DNA of 64,000 nucleotides from Methylococcales bacterium (GTDB lineage Bacteria; Pseudomonadota; Gammaproteobacteria; Methylococcales; Methylomonadaceae), in NCBI GenBank assembly GCA_030949405.1, contig JAUZSN010000002.1:1908553-1972552 (forward strand). Direction: 5' to 3'. How positions within the stretch are numbered: position 1 is the first letter of the stretch; each line of letters begins with the position of its first letter. The notes beneath the pieces are model-generated. The model worked only from the letters and a program-made list of their open reading frames with translations, was not told where the DNA came from and ran no database searches. The translations under genes were made by a program, and so were the position numbers. Shown here piece after piece: positions 23,070 to 32,264 of this stretch.

Positions 23070-24191
23070 GTGCAGGTTTCTATTGTTAATTATTCTGAAC
23101 TTGAAAGTATCGCCTTGCGTTTAGATCCTGAATATTACCATCCTTACTATTTAGTGTTGAATGACAAATTAGTGGAGACAAAATATAAAAAAATAAAAAA
23201 TATCGCATTTGTTACTGATGGAATACATGAGTCTATCAATTTTGATGAAAATAGTAATGTCAAATTAGTTTCAGCAAAAGCCCCCAAAGAAAATTATTTT
23301 GATGTTTCTGGTTTAAAAAATATATCAAATGAGCAAAATATAAAAAATCCAAGAACACAACTGTTAGAAAACGACATTATTATCTCGAGTGTTGGAACAA
23401 TTGGCAATTGTGCTGTTGTTGACAAAGAAATACTGCCTGCAAATTCAGATAGGCATGTTGGTATTATTAGATTGCAAAATAAAAATTTTAAACCTCAATT
23501 TATTTCTACATTTATGCTTACAAAATATGGCAAATTTCAATCTTTGCGAGAATCAACAGGTAATGTACAGTTAAGCTTGTTCGTATATAAAATAAATGAA
23601 ATTTTAGTACCTGAATTACCTATTAATTTTCAAGAGATTATAGAACGTCTATGCCAAGTGGCTAGAATAAATCAAAAAAATGGAGAAACAGTATACACCC
23701 AAGCTCAAACCCTCCTCCTCTCTGAACTCGGCTTAACTCACTGGCAACCTAAACACCAGCTCACTTTTATCAAAAATTATTCCGATACTCAACATGCTGA
23801 ACGCATAGACGCAGAATACTACCAGCCGAAATACGAAGAAATCATAAAGGCAATAAAAATATATTCTGGTGGCTGGGAGTCGCTGGAAAAGTTGGCGCAT
23901 ATAAAAAAATGTATTGAGGTTGGAAGTGGTCAATACCTTGATGGGGGTGTCCCTTTTGTTCGCGTTAGCAATATTAGTCCGCTTGAAATGACAGAAGAGA
24001 AATATATTTCAAACGAACTCTATAAAAAACTAACACCAAAGGAAGAAAATGTCCCATTTGAAAAATCAAAAAGTCACCAACCCCAAAAAGGCGAGATATT
24101 ATTCAGCAAAGATGGTACTCCAGGCATTGCCTATTACCTAAAAGATGAACCACAAAAAATGCTTCCCGTCTGGCGGCATATTGCGGCTTAA
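23070..24191 (+). CDS. Specificity subunit, 5' part (frameshifted)
   Basis: DNA-recognition subunit partnering the fusion protein at 21001. I place the start at GTG 23070 because GGAGGGG lies just upstream. A TTG at 23052 is less likely. The first target-recognition domain spans about residues 1-205 (RLDPEYYHPYY, DIIISSVGTIGNCAVVDKE, LSLFVYKINEILVPELP). The second starts near 250 (ERIDAEYYQPKYEEIIKAI). The frame fails near 24165: after DEPQKM it runs to an early stop, while the next frame continues with PSGGILRLKSKTDKVNNEYL. One extra base in CACAAAAAATGC would explain it. It could be decay, phase variation or a sequencing error. Confidence 0.85.
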   Translation: MQVSIVNYSELESIALRLDPEYYHPYYLVLNDKLVETKYKKIKNIAFVTDGIHESINFDENSNVKLVSAKAPKENYFDVSGLKNISNEQNIKNPRTQLLENDIIISSVGTIGNCAVVDKEILPANSDRHVGIIRLQNKNFKPQFISTFMLTKYGKFQSLRESTGNVQLSLFVYKINEILVPELPINFQEIIERLCQVARINQKNGETVYTQAQTLLLSELGLTHWQPKHQLTFIKNYSDTQHAERIDAEYYQPKYEEIIKAIKIYSGGWESLEKLAHIKKCIEVGSGQYLDGGVPFVRVSNISPLEMTEEKYISNELYKKLTPKEENVPFEKSKSHQPQKGEILFSKDGTPGIAYYLKDEPQKMLPVWRHIAA

Positions 24192-24837
24192 AAGCAAAAC
24201 AGACAAAGTGAATAACGAATATTTAACCTTGGTACTTAATTCCGTTTTAACGCAAGAGCAGGTAAACCGTGATGTGGGTGGTTCAATCATTCTCCACTGG
24301 CGACCCGATCAGGTAAAAGAAACGGTTATTCCTATTTTGTCAGAGGTAAAACAAGTAGAAATCCAGCAAAAAGTTACCGAATCATTTAACCTACGAAAAC
24401 AATCCAAGCACCTGTTAGAGAGTGCAAAAAAAGCCGTAGAAATGGCAATCGAGCAAGACGAACAAACAGCAATCAAATGGTTAAAAATTGAAGTCCAAAT
24501 AAAACAAGGGGTCAAACAAGGGTCCAAACAAGGGTCCAAACAAGGGTCCAAACAAGGGTCCAAACAAGGGTCCAAACAAGGGTCCAAACAAGGGTCCAAA
24601 CAAGGGTCCAAACAAGGGTCCAAACAAGGGTCCAAACAAGGGTCCAAACAAGGGTCCAAACAAGGGTCCAAACAAGGGTCCAAACAAGGGTCCAAACAAG
24701 GGTCCAAACAAGGGTCCAAACAAGGGTCCAAACAAGGGTCCAAACAAGGGTCCAAACAAGGGTCCAAACAAGGGTCCAAACAAGGGTCCAACAAGGGGTC
24801 AGCCAGCTTGATTTTTTGCCGCGCCCCTAACCCCTGA
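24145..24837 (+). CDS. Specificity subunit, 3' part with KQGS repeat tail
   Basis: Continuation of the specificity gene in the +1 frame. It carries the end of the second target-recognition domain (GGSIILHWRPDQVKETVIPI) and the conserved C-terminal helix (EIQQKVTESFNLRKQSKHLL, then ESAKKAVEMAIEQDEQTAIK). A normal S subunit would end soon after KWLKIEVQIK. Instead the frame enters more than 20 copies of a Lys-Gln-Gly-Ser tetrapeptide from a 12-bp DNA repeat, and ends NKGSASLIFCRAPNP. The tail is strongly basic and low-complexity. It probably arose by expansion of an inserted repeat rather than by selection on the protein. The ATG at 24145 is not the true start. Confidence 0.75.
   Translation: MNHKKCFPSGGILRLKSKTDKVNNEYLTLVLNSVLTQEQVNRDVGGSIILHWRPDQVKETVIPILSEVKQVEIQQKVTESFNLRKQSKHLLESAKKAVEMAIEQDEQTAIKWLKIEVQIKQGVKQGSKQGSKQGSKQGSKQGSKQGSKQGSKQGSKQGSKQGSKQGSKQGSKQGSKQGSKQGSKQGSKQGSKQGSKQGSKQGSKQGSKQGSKQGSNKGSASLIFCRAPNP
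24505..24791. repeat. 12-bp minisatellite, CAAGGGTCCAAA, more than 20 units
   Basis: One imperfect unit (CAAGGGGTCAAA) at 24505 is followed by 22 perfect units and a final CAAGGGTCCAAC. The array is then joined to CAAGGGGTCAGCCAGCTTG, the dispersed sequence also seen at 1654. The unit length is a multiple of three, so copy-number change keeps the specificity frame open. All six frames through it are free of stops, which produces spurious reading frames on the other strand. Confidence 0.95.
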
Positions 24838-24959
24838 TTCCTCTAATATCTTTCTACCCCCATTACTAATAGGGGGGGTAAAGTCCCTAATCCAAATATG
24901 GTAAGCGTTAGCCTTGGTTGTAACTTATTGATTTAAACTTTATTGACAACACATTTTAG

Positions 24960-25109
24960 CACCTAGGCAACCCTAAACCATTAGCAGGGAAATATAAGAG
25001 ATTATGGCGTTATTGGGTGGGGGATTACAGATTAATTTGCAATATACAGGATGATGAGGTTATCATCTTGGTTTTAAAAATTGGGCATCGAAAGAAGATT
25101 TATAAGTCG
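24960..25109 (+). pseudogene. RelE/ParE-type toxin C-terminal remnant
   Basis: The frame after the TAG at 24957 reads PKPLAGKYKRLWRYWVGDYR and continues LICNIQDDEVIILVLKIGHR then KKIYK. This is the characteristic C-terminal half of RelE-family mRNA interferases (WRYRVGDYRI pattern, VLKIGHRKxVY ending). The N-terminal half is replaced by stop-containing sequence. Its end runs without a stop into the transposase start at 25110. No intact antitoxin gene is next to it. Confidence 0.75.
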
Positions 25110-26039
25110 ATGACCTTAGAAATGGAAAGTAGCGAAGCGCAGGATATTGTCAAAAAAATATTCAATCTTATTGAACTCTTAGCCAGTGATAAATTGTCTT
25201 TAGAAACTGAATTACAGTAGATACGTGACGAGGTTAATCGCTTGAAAGGTGAGCAGGGAAAGCCTGATATCAAACCCAATAAAAATAATAAGGGTGATGA
25301 TATTTCATCCGAAGACGAACGTAAAAAAGCACAAGTTGACGCGCAAAAAGAAACTAATAACGACACTGAAAATACGGACTCGGATAAGAAAAAACGCCGC
25401 CGTAAACCCAAGATCCCACGAGTTAAAATCGACCAAACGCTAAAATGCCTACTCGACAAAACTGGCTTGCCTAGCGACTTAGTATCTAAAGGCTTTTTCG
25501 TAGCTTAATTCCCATGCTTAAGTCTCAGGAAAAAAGCGAGCTTTATCGCAGCGGTATTCTCAATAGTGATACGGTCATATTGATGATACCAGTGCGCGAG
25601 TCAACGGTGATAACCACTATTGTCAGGTGGTCTGCAATGACTTGTTTACCGCTTATTTCACCCCTAAAAACAAAGACCGTTTATCGGTTCTCGACGTGCT
25701 GACCGACTATGCGCCACGCCATTATATCTACAATCAACAAGCTCAATCCTTGCTTGACGAGTTCAAGTTAGCTGATAAAGCGCGGGTAAAAGTTGATGCT
25801 CAAATACCTGTTAATACAGTGATGAATCAAGAAGACAAGCGCGTGCGCGAGACATAAGCTTCCAGACTCGAAATGAGAAAGGCACGAAAATCAAAGACAG
25901 TTTTATGAGTCTTGCTGAAACGGCTAAAAAACTAGCCGTGAGTTTTTATGATTATGTTTATGACCGAGTTAGTGGTGAATTCAAAATGCCGTCTATGGCG
26001 AATCTTATCGCTCAAAAAGCGCAAAGTTTGCAGGTCTGA
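25110..26039 (+). pseudogene. Degenerate transposase fused to the RelE remnant
   Basis: The N-terminal segment MTLEMESSEAQDIVKKIFNL is followed by an in-frame TAG at 25218, the lysine-rich linker DKKKRRRKPKIPRVKIDQTL and LDKTGLPSDLVSKGF. A large central deletion follows. The next piece reads DDTSARVNGDNHYCQVVCND, then KNKDRLSVLDVLTDYAPRHY. After another shift the C-terminal ARDISFQTRNEKGTKIKDSF ends AQKAQSLQV at 26039. This last part is the sequence also found inverted at 1371-1650. Pieces and order are typical of a DDE transposase I cannot name. The element end is at 26070. Confidence 0.8.
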
Positions 26040-26070
26040 TATTTGTTTTACCCTGAAATTTAAAGTAGAT

Positions 26071-27074
26071 ACTAAAAACCTTATGGTGAATAAGGCGGCG
26101 GAAACGTTATTTATTACTCAAGTTTGGTCAGGCGCGTTTCTAATTGCTATTATTTGTTTGCTGATGTCGCTGTTGTATTCATCCTTTACCGCAGGTTTAG
26201 TTTCGCTGGTGCCTAATATTATCCCTGTGGTGGTTATATGTTTGGAACTATGGGACTTTTAGGGATTCCACTGAATCCTGGAACGGCCATTGTCGCCGTT
26301 ATTGCGATTGGGATTGCAATAGATGATACCATCCATATTTTAAGTACCTATAATAAAGAGTGCCGTATTGATGGCGATCAAGTTGCAGCGGCTCGGCGTG
26401 CTATTCGATCTGAGGCAATGCCTGTTATGGCGACCTCACTTTCATTAGCCGCAGGTTTTTTAATTTTAACGGCTTCACGGTTTAATATTATTGCTCAATT
26501 TGGTCAATTGTCGGCGTTAACGATGATTGTTGCCGTTTTTAGTGATTTGTTAATCACCCCCGTTTTATTTAAACGCATTCGGTTGGTCAGTTTATGGGAT
26601 GTTATTGCGCTTAATGTCGGTAAAGAAGTTTTAGCGAGCAGTAAAATTTTTGCAGATATGACCCCGTTTCAAATTAAACGCGTGATCTTGTTATCTCAAA
26701 TGCGCGAATATCAAGCGGGGGAAACGGTTATTCAACAAGGTGACGTTGATGATAAATTATTTATTGTGATTGAAGGTGACGCTGAAATTATTTTGCATGA
26801 AAAAAATGAACGTGAGAAAACAATTGCTCAGTTAGGTTCAGGGGATGTTTTTGGGGAAGCAGGTTATACAGGGAATGTGACGCGTACGGCGACGGTTAAG
26901 GTGTCGTCTAAAAGTCAGCCCTTGCAACTTATTATGATAAACCAACAACAAATACAATCGGTTATGCGTTTTCATCCCCGCTTACATGCAAAATTGAATT
27001 ATAATATTTGTAAGATATTAGCAAAACGTTTATTAGAAAGAACGCAGATGAATGCTTATGATAATAGGGGGTAA
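26071..27074 (+). pseudogene. RND/MMPL transporter C-terminal half with cyclic-nucleotide-binding domain
   Basis: Only the last transmembrane helices of an RND-superfamily exporter remain, beginning right after the IS end: NKAAETLFITQVWSGAFLIA, then SSFTAGLVSLVPNIIPVVV. A 2-bp AT duplication near 26236 shifts the frame. It resumes as MFGTMGLLGIPLNPGTAIV with GIAIDDTIHIL, the conserved TM4 acidic pair. After residue 145 comes a Crp-like domain (EYQAGETVIQQGDVDDKLFI, GSGDVFGEAGY). RND proteins with such a tail suggest nucleotide-gated or membrane-anchored sensing. The N-terminal half is lost, so it is dead. It abuts the barrel gene that follows. Confidence 0.8.
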
Positions 27075-28386
27075 GGTGAATTTAAAATCGTTATTCGCAC
27101 TGGTTTTAACCACTGTTTACGCGGTTAATGGGCAGGCAGATAAAAACCCACTGGTTTAATTGGTTGATAATGCGGAATATGAACTGGATATAACCAGCAC
27201 TGGCTACTTTAAACCCCGTCTTCAAGTGCCGTGGATAGTGATGAGGTTGCCTTTTTAGGCCGCTTTACGGTTAAATCTCAAAGTTATTTAACGGATAATC
27301 TTTCCGCAGGCTTTAGTCTTTATACCGCGTATTCAACCCAAAAAAATCAATATTACGGTACCTTTACTCATCCAGATCATCGCACACGTCAACCTCGACT
27401 TATTGATTTTAATACGGCGTGGTTACGTTATGAAGCGGATAATTTTGCCGTTATGGTGGGTAAAGATTATATTGAAATGGGCTTATCAGAAATGTATTCG
27501 CCCGTTGATCGTTTTGGGCTTTATAACGCGGCTAATCCAACTCAAACCTATAAAATGGGGGTTTGGCAAGCAGGCATCGATTTTTTTATGGGTGATGATA
27601 CCCTGACGTTTAAGGTTATTCCTGTTAATGATAAATTAGCCCTTCCATCCACAGATTCACGATGGTTAGGTAATACCAGTGATCCTCAATTTACAGCCTT
27701 AGCCACCACATACGAAATCCAAGAAAAGTTTTATCCCATTAGACTTGAAAATATGGGGTATTTATTACAGTACAAAGGGACACGAGCGGGTTATGATTTT
27801 TTTGGTTTGATTCATCATGGGCCTTCAATCTATCCTACCTTACAGCATGGATTATCACCGAATCAGCGTAATAAAGTTAATCCTTTAGCCACGTCGGTTG
27901 CCGCAGGCGTTTTAAAAGTGATTGAGGAATGGGGGCTTTATTCCGAAGTTATTTATCAGTATTCCGATAATAATCGGGATGAAGACTTTATTCGCTATGC
28001 CATAGGGGTGAGTTATAACGAGAGTGTGTTAGCTAATTTTTTAGGTTTCAATCAAATTAACACCACACTGCAATGGTCAGGGGATGAGTCGGTTGATGCT
28101 GAAAATTCAAATCCAAGTGGATACGCGCTCACGTAAAGCCCGTCTGTTTCGTAATACTATTTTAGGAAAAATTGAAATAGAACACAATCATCAATGGGGC
28201 TACGTTTTTTCCGCAATTCATAATGTTGAATCTGATTTTGGCTTATTCGGCGGGGTTGAATATAAACCTAATGATAATTTAAAATTTAGGTTAGAAGGGG
28301 CTTTTTTTAACGGGTTATCGGATACTCAATTCGGTCGCTGGGAAGATAATGATTATTTACGTTTTAGAACTATTTATAAATTTTAA
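27075..28386 (+). pseudogene. Outer-membrane beta-barrel protein, multiply broken
   Basis: A GTG start right after the RND gene gives a signal peptide (NLKSLFALVLTTVYAVNGQA). A TAA interrupts at 27156. The frame shifts near 27220, continues in 27231-28136 (VAFLGRFTVKSQSYLTDNLS, alternating strands such as AWLRYEADNFAVMVGKDYIE), then shifts again near 28110 to end DNDYLRFRTIYKF. The terminal aromatic residue and alternating pattern are those of an outer-membrane barrel. Gene order suggests it served with the RND transporter, and both have decayed. Joined, it would be about 430 residues. The family is not recognised with certainty. Confidence 0.7.
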
Positions 28387-28412
28387 TGGCGGATTTTACC
28401 TGTAAAATATCA

Positions 28413-28445
28413 GACTGCGTGGGCTAAATTCAGGCCTACGCAGTC
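28413..28445. terminator. Hairpin between convergent genes
   Basis: GACTGCGTGGGC and GCCTACGCAGTC form a strong stem around an AT-rich loop. It lies between the barrel pseudogene and ribE, which converge. There is no long T-run, so it may work as a weak bidirectional terminator. Confidence 0.5.
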
Positions 28446-28485
28446 CATATTACAAAAAATTTGGCGGTGATTCAATTCGTCTTTC

Positions 28486-29142
28486 TTAAGTCGTAAATCC
28501 AGATTGCTGTAATAATGATAAGGTTACTTTGTTAGAAGGCTCTGCCGCCGCCTCTCCTTTCATTAAACGCTCCATATAGCGTGCTAATAAATCGACTTCG
28601 ATATTTACTTTTGACCCGACAACAGTCGCCTCTAACGTCGTTTCTTTTAAGGTATGCGGGACGATATTGACCTCAAAAACAGCCCCCTCGACCCGATTTA
28701 CGGTTAAGCTAATTCCATTAATACAAATAGACCCTTTTTCTGCAATGTATTTGGCTAAGTGATCGGGAACGTTTAATTTAAATCGAATGGAGCGTGCATC
28801 GGCTTCTTTCTCAATCACCGTCGCAACGCCATCGACATGACCACTGACTAAATGACCGCCTAATCGGGTCGCTAGCGTTAATGCTAATTCAAGATTAACC
28901 TCAGTACCTACTTGAGCGAAGGCTAAGGTGGTTTTAGATAAACTTTCATTTGAAACATCAGCACAAAAGTAATCTTGGCCTAGGTCTACAGCGGTTAAAC
29001 AAACGCCATTAACCGCAATACTATCGCCTAATACAACCTCATTTAACGCAAGTTTTCCTGTATTAATGGTTAATCGACAATCTCCTTGTCGTTTTTGTAG
29101 ACTGGTAATTTTACCGATCGCTAAAATAATTCCTGTAAACAT
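28486..29142 (-). CDS. ribE: Riboflavin synthase alpha subunit
   Basis: It dismutates two 6,7-dimethyl-8-ribityllumazine molecules to riboflavin, the last step of vitamin B2 synthesis. The 218 residues form two lumazine-binding repeats: 1-97 starting MFTGIILAIG with GDSIAVNGVCLTAV, and 98-200 with GHLVSGHVDGVATV and GSICINGISLTVN. The C-terminal helix after YMERLM is slightly longer than usual. It lies 11 bp downstream of eptA on the same strand, so the two may be co-transcribed. The usual partners ribBA and ribH are absent. No FMN riboswitch is visible. Confidence 0.97.
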   Translation of the reverse strand: MFTGIILAIGKITSLQKRQGDCRLTINTGKLALNEVVLGDSIAVNGVCLTAVDLGQDYFCADVSNESLSKTTLAFAQVGTEVNLELALTLATRLGGHLVSGHVDGVATVIEKEADARSIRFKLNVPDHLAKYIAEKGSICINGISLTVNRVEGAVFEVNIVPHTLKETTLEATVVGSKVNIEVDLLARYMERLMKGEAAAEPSNKVTLSLLQQSGFTT

Positions 29143-29153
29143 ATAAACCTTAT

Positions 29154-30746
29154 TTAATGATAGTGATGTTGGTGGTTACCGATAATATCTAAATTTTTAT
29201 CATAAACAGAAATTTTTGTCTCCATTAAGCCTAACAGTGTATGAAAAACATGGTCATGTGAATAAGCCTGCGTGACTTCTTTTTTCAAATTATCAATCTC
29301 TATTTTATAGTTTTTACCAAACCATAAGAGAGAGGCCACATGTGTTTGCTCTTTGGGGGCCATAAAATAAGGAAGTCCGTGCAAATACAAGCCTTTTTCC
29401 CCTAATGATTCGCCGTGATCGCTGACATAAAACATCGCGGTTTCAAATTCAGCTGAGTTTTGTTTTAATAACGCGATAACCTTTGATAAGAAATAATCAG
29501 TATATAGAATGGTATTATCATACGCATTATTAATTTCATCGGTGGTACATTGTTCCAATTGATTCGTTTTACAGACGGGTTTGAATTTTTCAAAACGCTT
29601 TGGATAACGTTTATAATACGCAGGCCCATGACTCCCCATTTGATGTAACACAATTAAAATATCTTTATTCGTTGTTTTATTAATATGAGCTTGTAAACCG
29701 ACTAACATTCCCTCATCACGACATTCGCTATCACAAATCGTATTCGTTTGGGGCGTTTTATAATCCTCATAAGGAACTCGTAAGGCGACTCCTTTGGAAT
29801 CTGAATTATTATCCCGCCATAAGACACTCGCGCCTGCATGTTGTAAAACATCTAATACATTTTCAGTGGAAAAGGCTTTGTTAGCCTCATAGTTTTCACG
29901 TGTAAAAACTGAAAAAAGACAGGGAACAGAGGTGGCTGTTGAGGTGCCACAGGAGGACATATTAGGTAAATTAATAATACGTTCTTTTTTTAATAACGGA
30001 TTAGTTTCACGATGATAGCCGTTGAAGGAAAATCGATCCGCCCGCGCGGTTTCTCCAACCACAAGAATCACTAATTCTCTATCATTATCCGTTATCGGTG
30101 TCTGTGCATTTTGACTTATTTTTTTAAAAGCAAGTTCTTTTTTCTGAGTGAGCCGATTAATATATTGCCCTGTTGAATACAAATAATATAAAGGGTTAAT
30201 ATAATAACGAATCGGCTTATGTTCCCTGATAAAGGATAAATAGGCCTTACTAAAGCTGAAAAATAGAATGAGAGAAATAACCAAAACGCCAATGATAACT
30301 TTTAATTTATGGATACATTCTATTTTTAATGAATGATGTTGAATATTGACTTTAACGATAAAAATTGCAGGAAGAATGCCAAGTAATACGGTATAAAGAA
30401 CTAAATTAAAACTAAATAAATCTAAAGACTCATTTAAATTGGTTTCAATAATATTTTGAATCATGTTATCATCAATCACCAGATGATAACTATCCATAAA
30501 ATAACTACTGAACGATGAAATCATTAAAAGGCTAATAATACTAATTTTGAGTGTTTTTTTAGCACTTAATAGGGTCAATAATAAAACAATAAAACAAAAA
30601 AGAGCGATGGTTAACGAACTTATAAATCCAGCCGTTTTCCACGAGAGAGGGTAGCTATTTAAAACAGCTTTAAAGAAAGACTGATTATAAAAGGTCACTA
30701 AAAAAAATGAACTCATACAAATTAATTTAAAAGGGGTTATGTTCAT
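29154..30746 (-). CDS. eptA: Phosphoethanolamine transferase, EptA family
   Basis: Inner-membrane enzyme that moves phosphoethanolamine from phosphatidylethanolamine to lipid A or another periplasmic acceptor, lowering surface charge. The 530 residues have five N-terminal membrane helices (to about residue 175) and a periplasmic sulfatase-like domain. Visible motifs: VILVVGETARADRFSFNGY near residue 227; the nucleophilic Thr in SCGTSTATSVPCLFS near 265; and the metal site YVSDHGESLGEKGLYLHG near 435. Cysteine pairs typical of the family are present (CDSEC, CKTNQLEQC). It precedes ribE by 11 bp. An IS-1-related MITE sits in its upstream region. Confidence 0.9.
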   Translation of the reverse strand: MNITPFKLICMSSFFLVTFYNQSFFKAVLNSYPLSWKTAGFISSLTIALFCFIVLLLTLLSAKKTLKISIISLLMISSFSSYFMDSYHLVIDDNMIQNIIETNLNESLDLFSFNLVLYTVLLGILPAIFIVKVNIQHHSLKIECIHKLKVIIGVLVISLILFFSFSKAYLSFIREHKPIRYYINPLYYLYSTGQYINRLTQKKELAFKKISQNAQTPITDNDRELVILVVGETARADRFSFNGYHRETNPLLKKERIINLPNMSSCGTSTATSVPCLFSVFTRENYEANKAFSTENVLDVLQHAGASVLWRDNNSDSKGVALRVPYEDYKTPQTNTICDSECRDEGMLVGLQAHINKTTNKDILIVLHQMGSHGPAYYKRYPKRFEKFKPVCKTNQLEQCTTDEINNAYDNTILYTDYFLSKVIALLKQNSAEFETAMFYVSDHGESLGEKGLYLHGLPYFMAPKEQTHVASLLWFGKNYKIEIDNLKKEVTQAYSHDHVFHTLLGLMETKISVYDKNLDIIGNHQHHYH

Positions 30747-30797
30747 AAAAATAAAGACTGGTTTAAAAAATGATTAATAAGGTTACTCACCTTAAAG

Positions 30798-30900
30798 GGC
30801 TACCCACTTAAGATGGGGGGGGTTACCGTTCGTCCTGAGCCTAGTCGAAGGGAGGATGGTTAAGCCTCGCCTCATAGGGTTCCGTTTTAGGTTGGTAGCC
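30798..30900. mobile_element. MITE related to IS-1, between eptA and pilR
   Basis: This 103-bp non-coding element has degenerate ends GGCTACCCACTTAAGATGGG and the inverse of GGCTACCAACCTAAAACGG. No target duplication is recognisable, so it is older or rearranged. Read on the minus strand, its right part (GGCGAGGCTTAACC) matches the MITE at 50587. It also contains TTCGTCCTGAGC...GTCGAAGG, a motif widely scattered in bacterial genomes. Confidence 0.75.
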
Positions 30901-30920
30901 AAATTTTGCATTACGATGAA

Positions 30921-32264
30921 TTACTCTAAATCAAGTTTGGTTAAACGATAACGTAATGATCGAAAAGAAAGCCCTAAATATTTAGCGGTTGCGGTTTTAT
31001 TCCATTTGTTTTCAATTAACGCGTCACTAATTAATCGTTTCTCCATGACTTCTAAATAATCCTCTAATGAATTTTTATTAGGATCAAAATTTTCGACTAA
31101 ACTGAGAGTATCCTCATTTAGCGGTAAATTTAAATCCTCACTATTAATAGCGGAGCCTTCATATAAAGCTAAGGCACATTCTAAAATATTACCTAATTCG
31201 CGAACATTACCTGGAAAACTATAATTTTTTAAGGATTTTAAGGCACTAACGGATATATTTGGTTTTTTAATGCCATTGTTTTTTGCCAAAATAGTTAATA
31301 AATAGTCAGCCAATTCAGGAAGATCATCCATTCGTTTGCGTAAGGGAGGAACATTAAGTTCAATAACATTAATACGATAATAAAGGTCTTGACGAAAATC
31401 CCCTGTTTTAATCATGGCCGCTAAATCTTTGTGAGTAGCACTGAGTAAACGGACATCAACAAGGATTTCTTGTTGTCCGCCGACAGGGCGAATTTTTTTT
31501 TCTTGGATCGCACGTAATAATTTAACTTGTAATGAAAGTGATAAATCAGCAATTTCATCTAAAAACAAGGTTCCCCCATTAGCGGCTTGAAATAATCCTT
31601 TTTTATCGGTAATAGCCCCCGTAAAACTGCCTTTTTTATGACCAAAAAATTCACTTTCCATGAGTTCGTGAGGAATGGCTCCACAATTTATGGCAATAAA
31701 GGCGTTGTTTGCACGTCCTCCTTGTTGATGGATTAGTTTAGCCACTAATTCCTTTCCCGATCCTGATTCGCCTGTAATGTAGACAGGAGCCTGACTGCGT
31801 GCCAATTTAGTTATTTTTTTACGTAAATTAACGATGAGTTCTGATTGCCCTAAGAGGGATTGTTCATTTTCCGTTTTTTTCGGCGGGCTATTTTCCGATG
31901 ATAATTTAAGGGCATTGGTGATAAGTTGTCGTAAACCCTCTAAATTAATCGGCTTAGAAATAAAGTCAAAGGCACCTTTTTTCATTGCAATAATGGCGGT
32001 ATCCATGCTTCCATGAGCAGAAATCATCGCAACAGGGAGTTGAGGGTAATGCTGTTGTATATAATCTAATATTTCTAAGCCATTACCATCAGGTAGACGT
32101 AAATCAGTTAAACATAAGTTAAAATGGGATTCTTTCAGTAATTTCTTAGCGTTGGCTACATTAGCTGCACTTTCGGTTTCTATGCCCATGCGATTTAAAG
32201 TGATTTCTAATAACTCACAGATATCAGGTTCATCATCAATAATTAAGGCTTTATTTTTTTTCAT
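30921..32264 (-). CDS. pilR: Type IV pilus response regulator PilR (sigma-54 activator)
   Basis: NtrC-type activator that turns on sigma-54 promoters, classically pilA. The 447 residues carry a receiver domain with phospho-acceptor Asp54 in CLTDLRLPDG and the DDE pocket at IIDDEPD. The AAA+ domain has Walker A GESGSGKELVA near residue 166, the loop GSFTGA near 217 (Ser in place of the usual Ala) and LFLDEIADL near 236. The Fis-type helix-turn-helix is NKTATAKYLGLSFRSLRYRL at the end. It overlaps pilS by 4 bp, so the pair is translationally coupled. PilR and close NtrC relatives are hard to separate by eye; the partner's membrane region supports PilR. Confidence 0.88.
   Translation of the reverse strand: MKKNKALIIDDEPDICELLEITLNRMGIETESAANVANAKKLLKESHFNLCLTDLRLPDGNGLEILDYIQQHYPQLPVAMISAHGSMDTAIIAMKKGAFDFISKPINLEGLRQLITNALKLSSENSPPKKTENEQSLLGQSELIVNLRKKITKLARSQAPVYITGESGSGKELVAKLIHQQGGRANNAFIAINCGAIPHELMESEFFGHKKGSFTGAITDKKGLFQAANGGTLFLDEIADLSLSLQVKLLRAIQEKKIRPVGGQQEILVDVRLLSATHKDLAAMIKTGDFRQDLYYRINVIELNVPPLRKRMDDLPELADYLLTILAKNNGIKKPNISVSALKSLKNYSFPGNVRELGNILECALALYEGSAINSEDLNLPLNEDTLSLVENFDPNKNSLEDYLEVMEKRLISDALIENKWNKTATAKYLGLSFRSLRYRLTKLDLE

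Noticed and set aside
24505-24791. CRISPR array
   Set aside because: The units are 12 bp and contiguous, with no spacers. The 51-bp repeats at 20586 also lack spacers, and no cas genes are present.
24309-24794. Long reading frames on the minus strand encoding repeats of LDPC and FGPL
   Set aside because: They are artefacts of the stop-free 12-bp minisatellite in the specificity gene. No start signal or homology supports them.
28387-29160. FMN riboswitch controlling ribE
   Set aside because: No conserved RFN element is visible upstream of ribE or eptA, and ribE lies only 11 bp after eptA.
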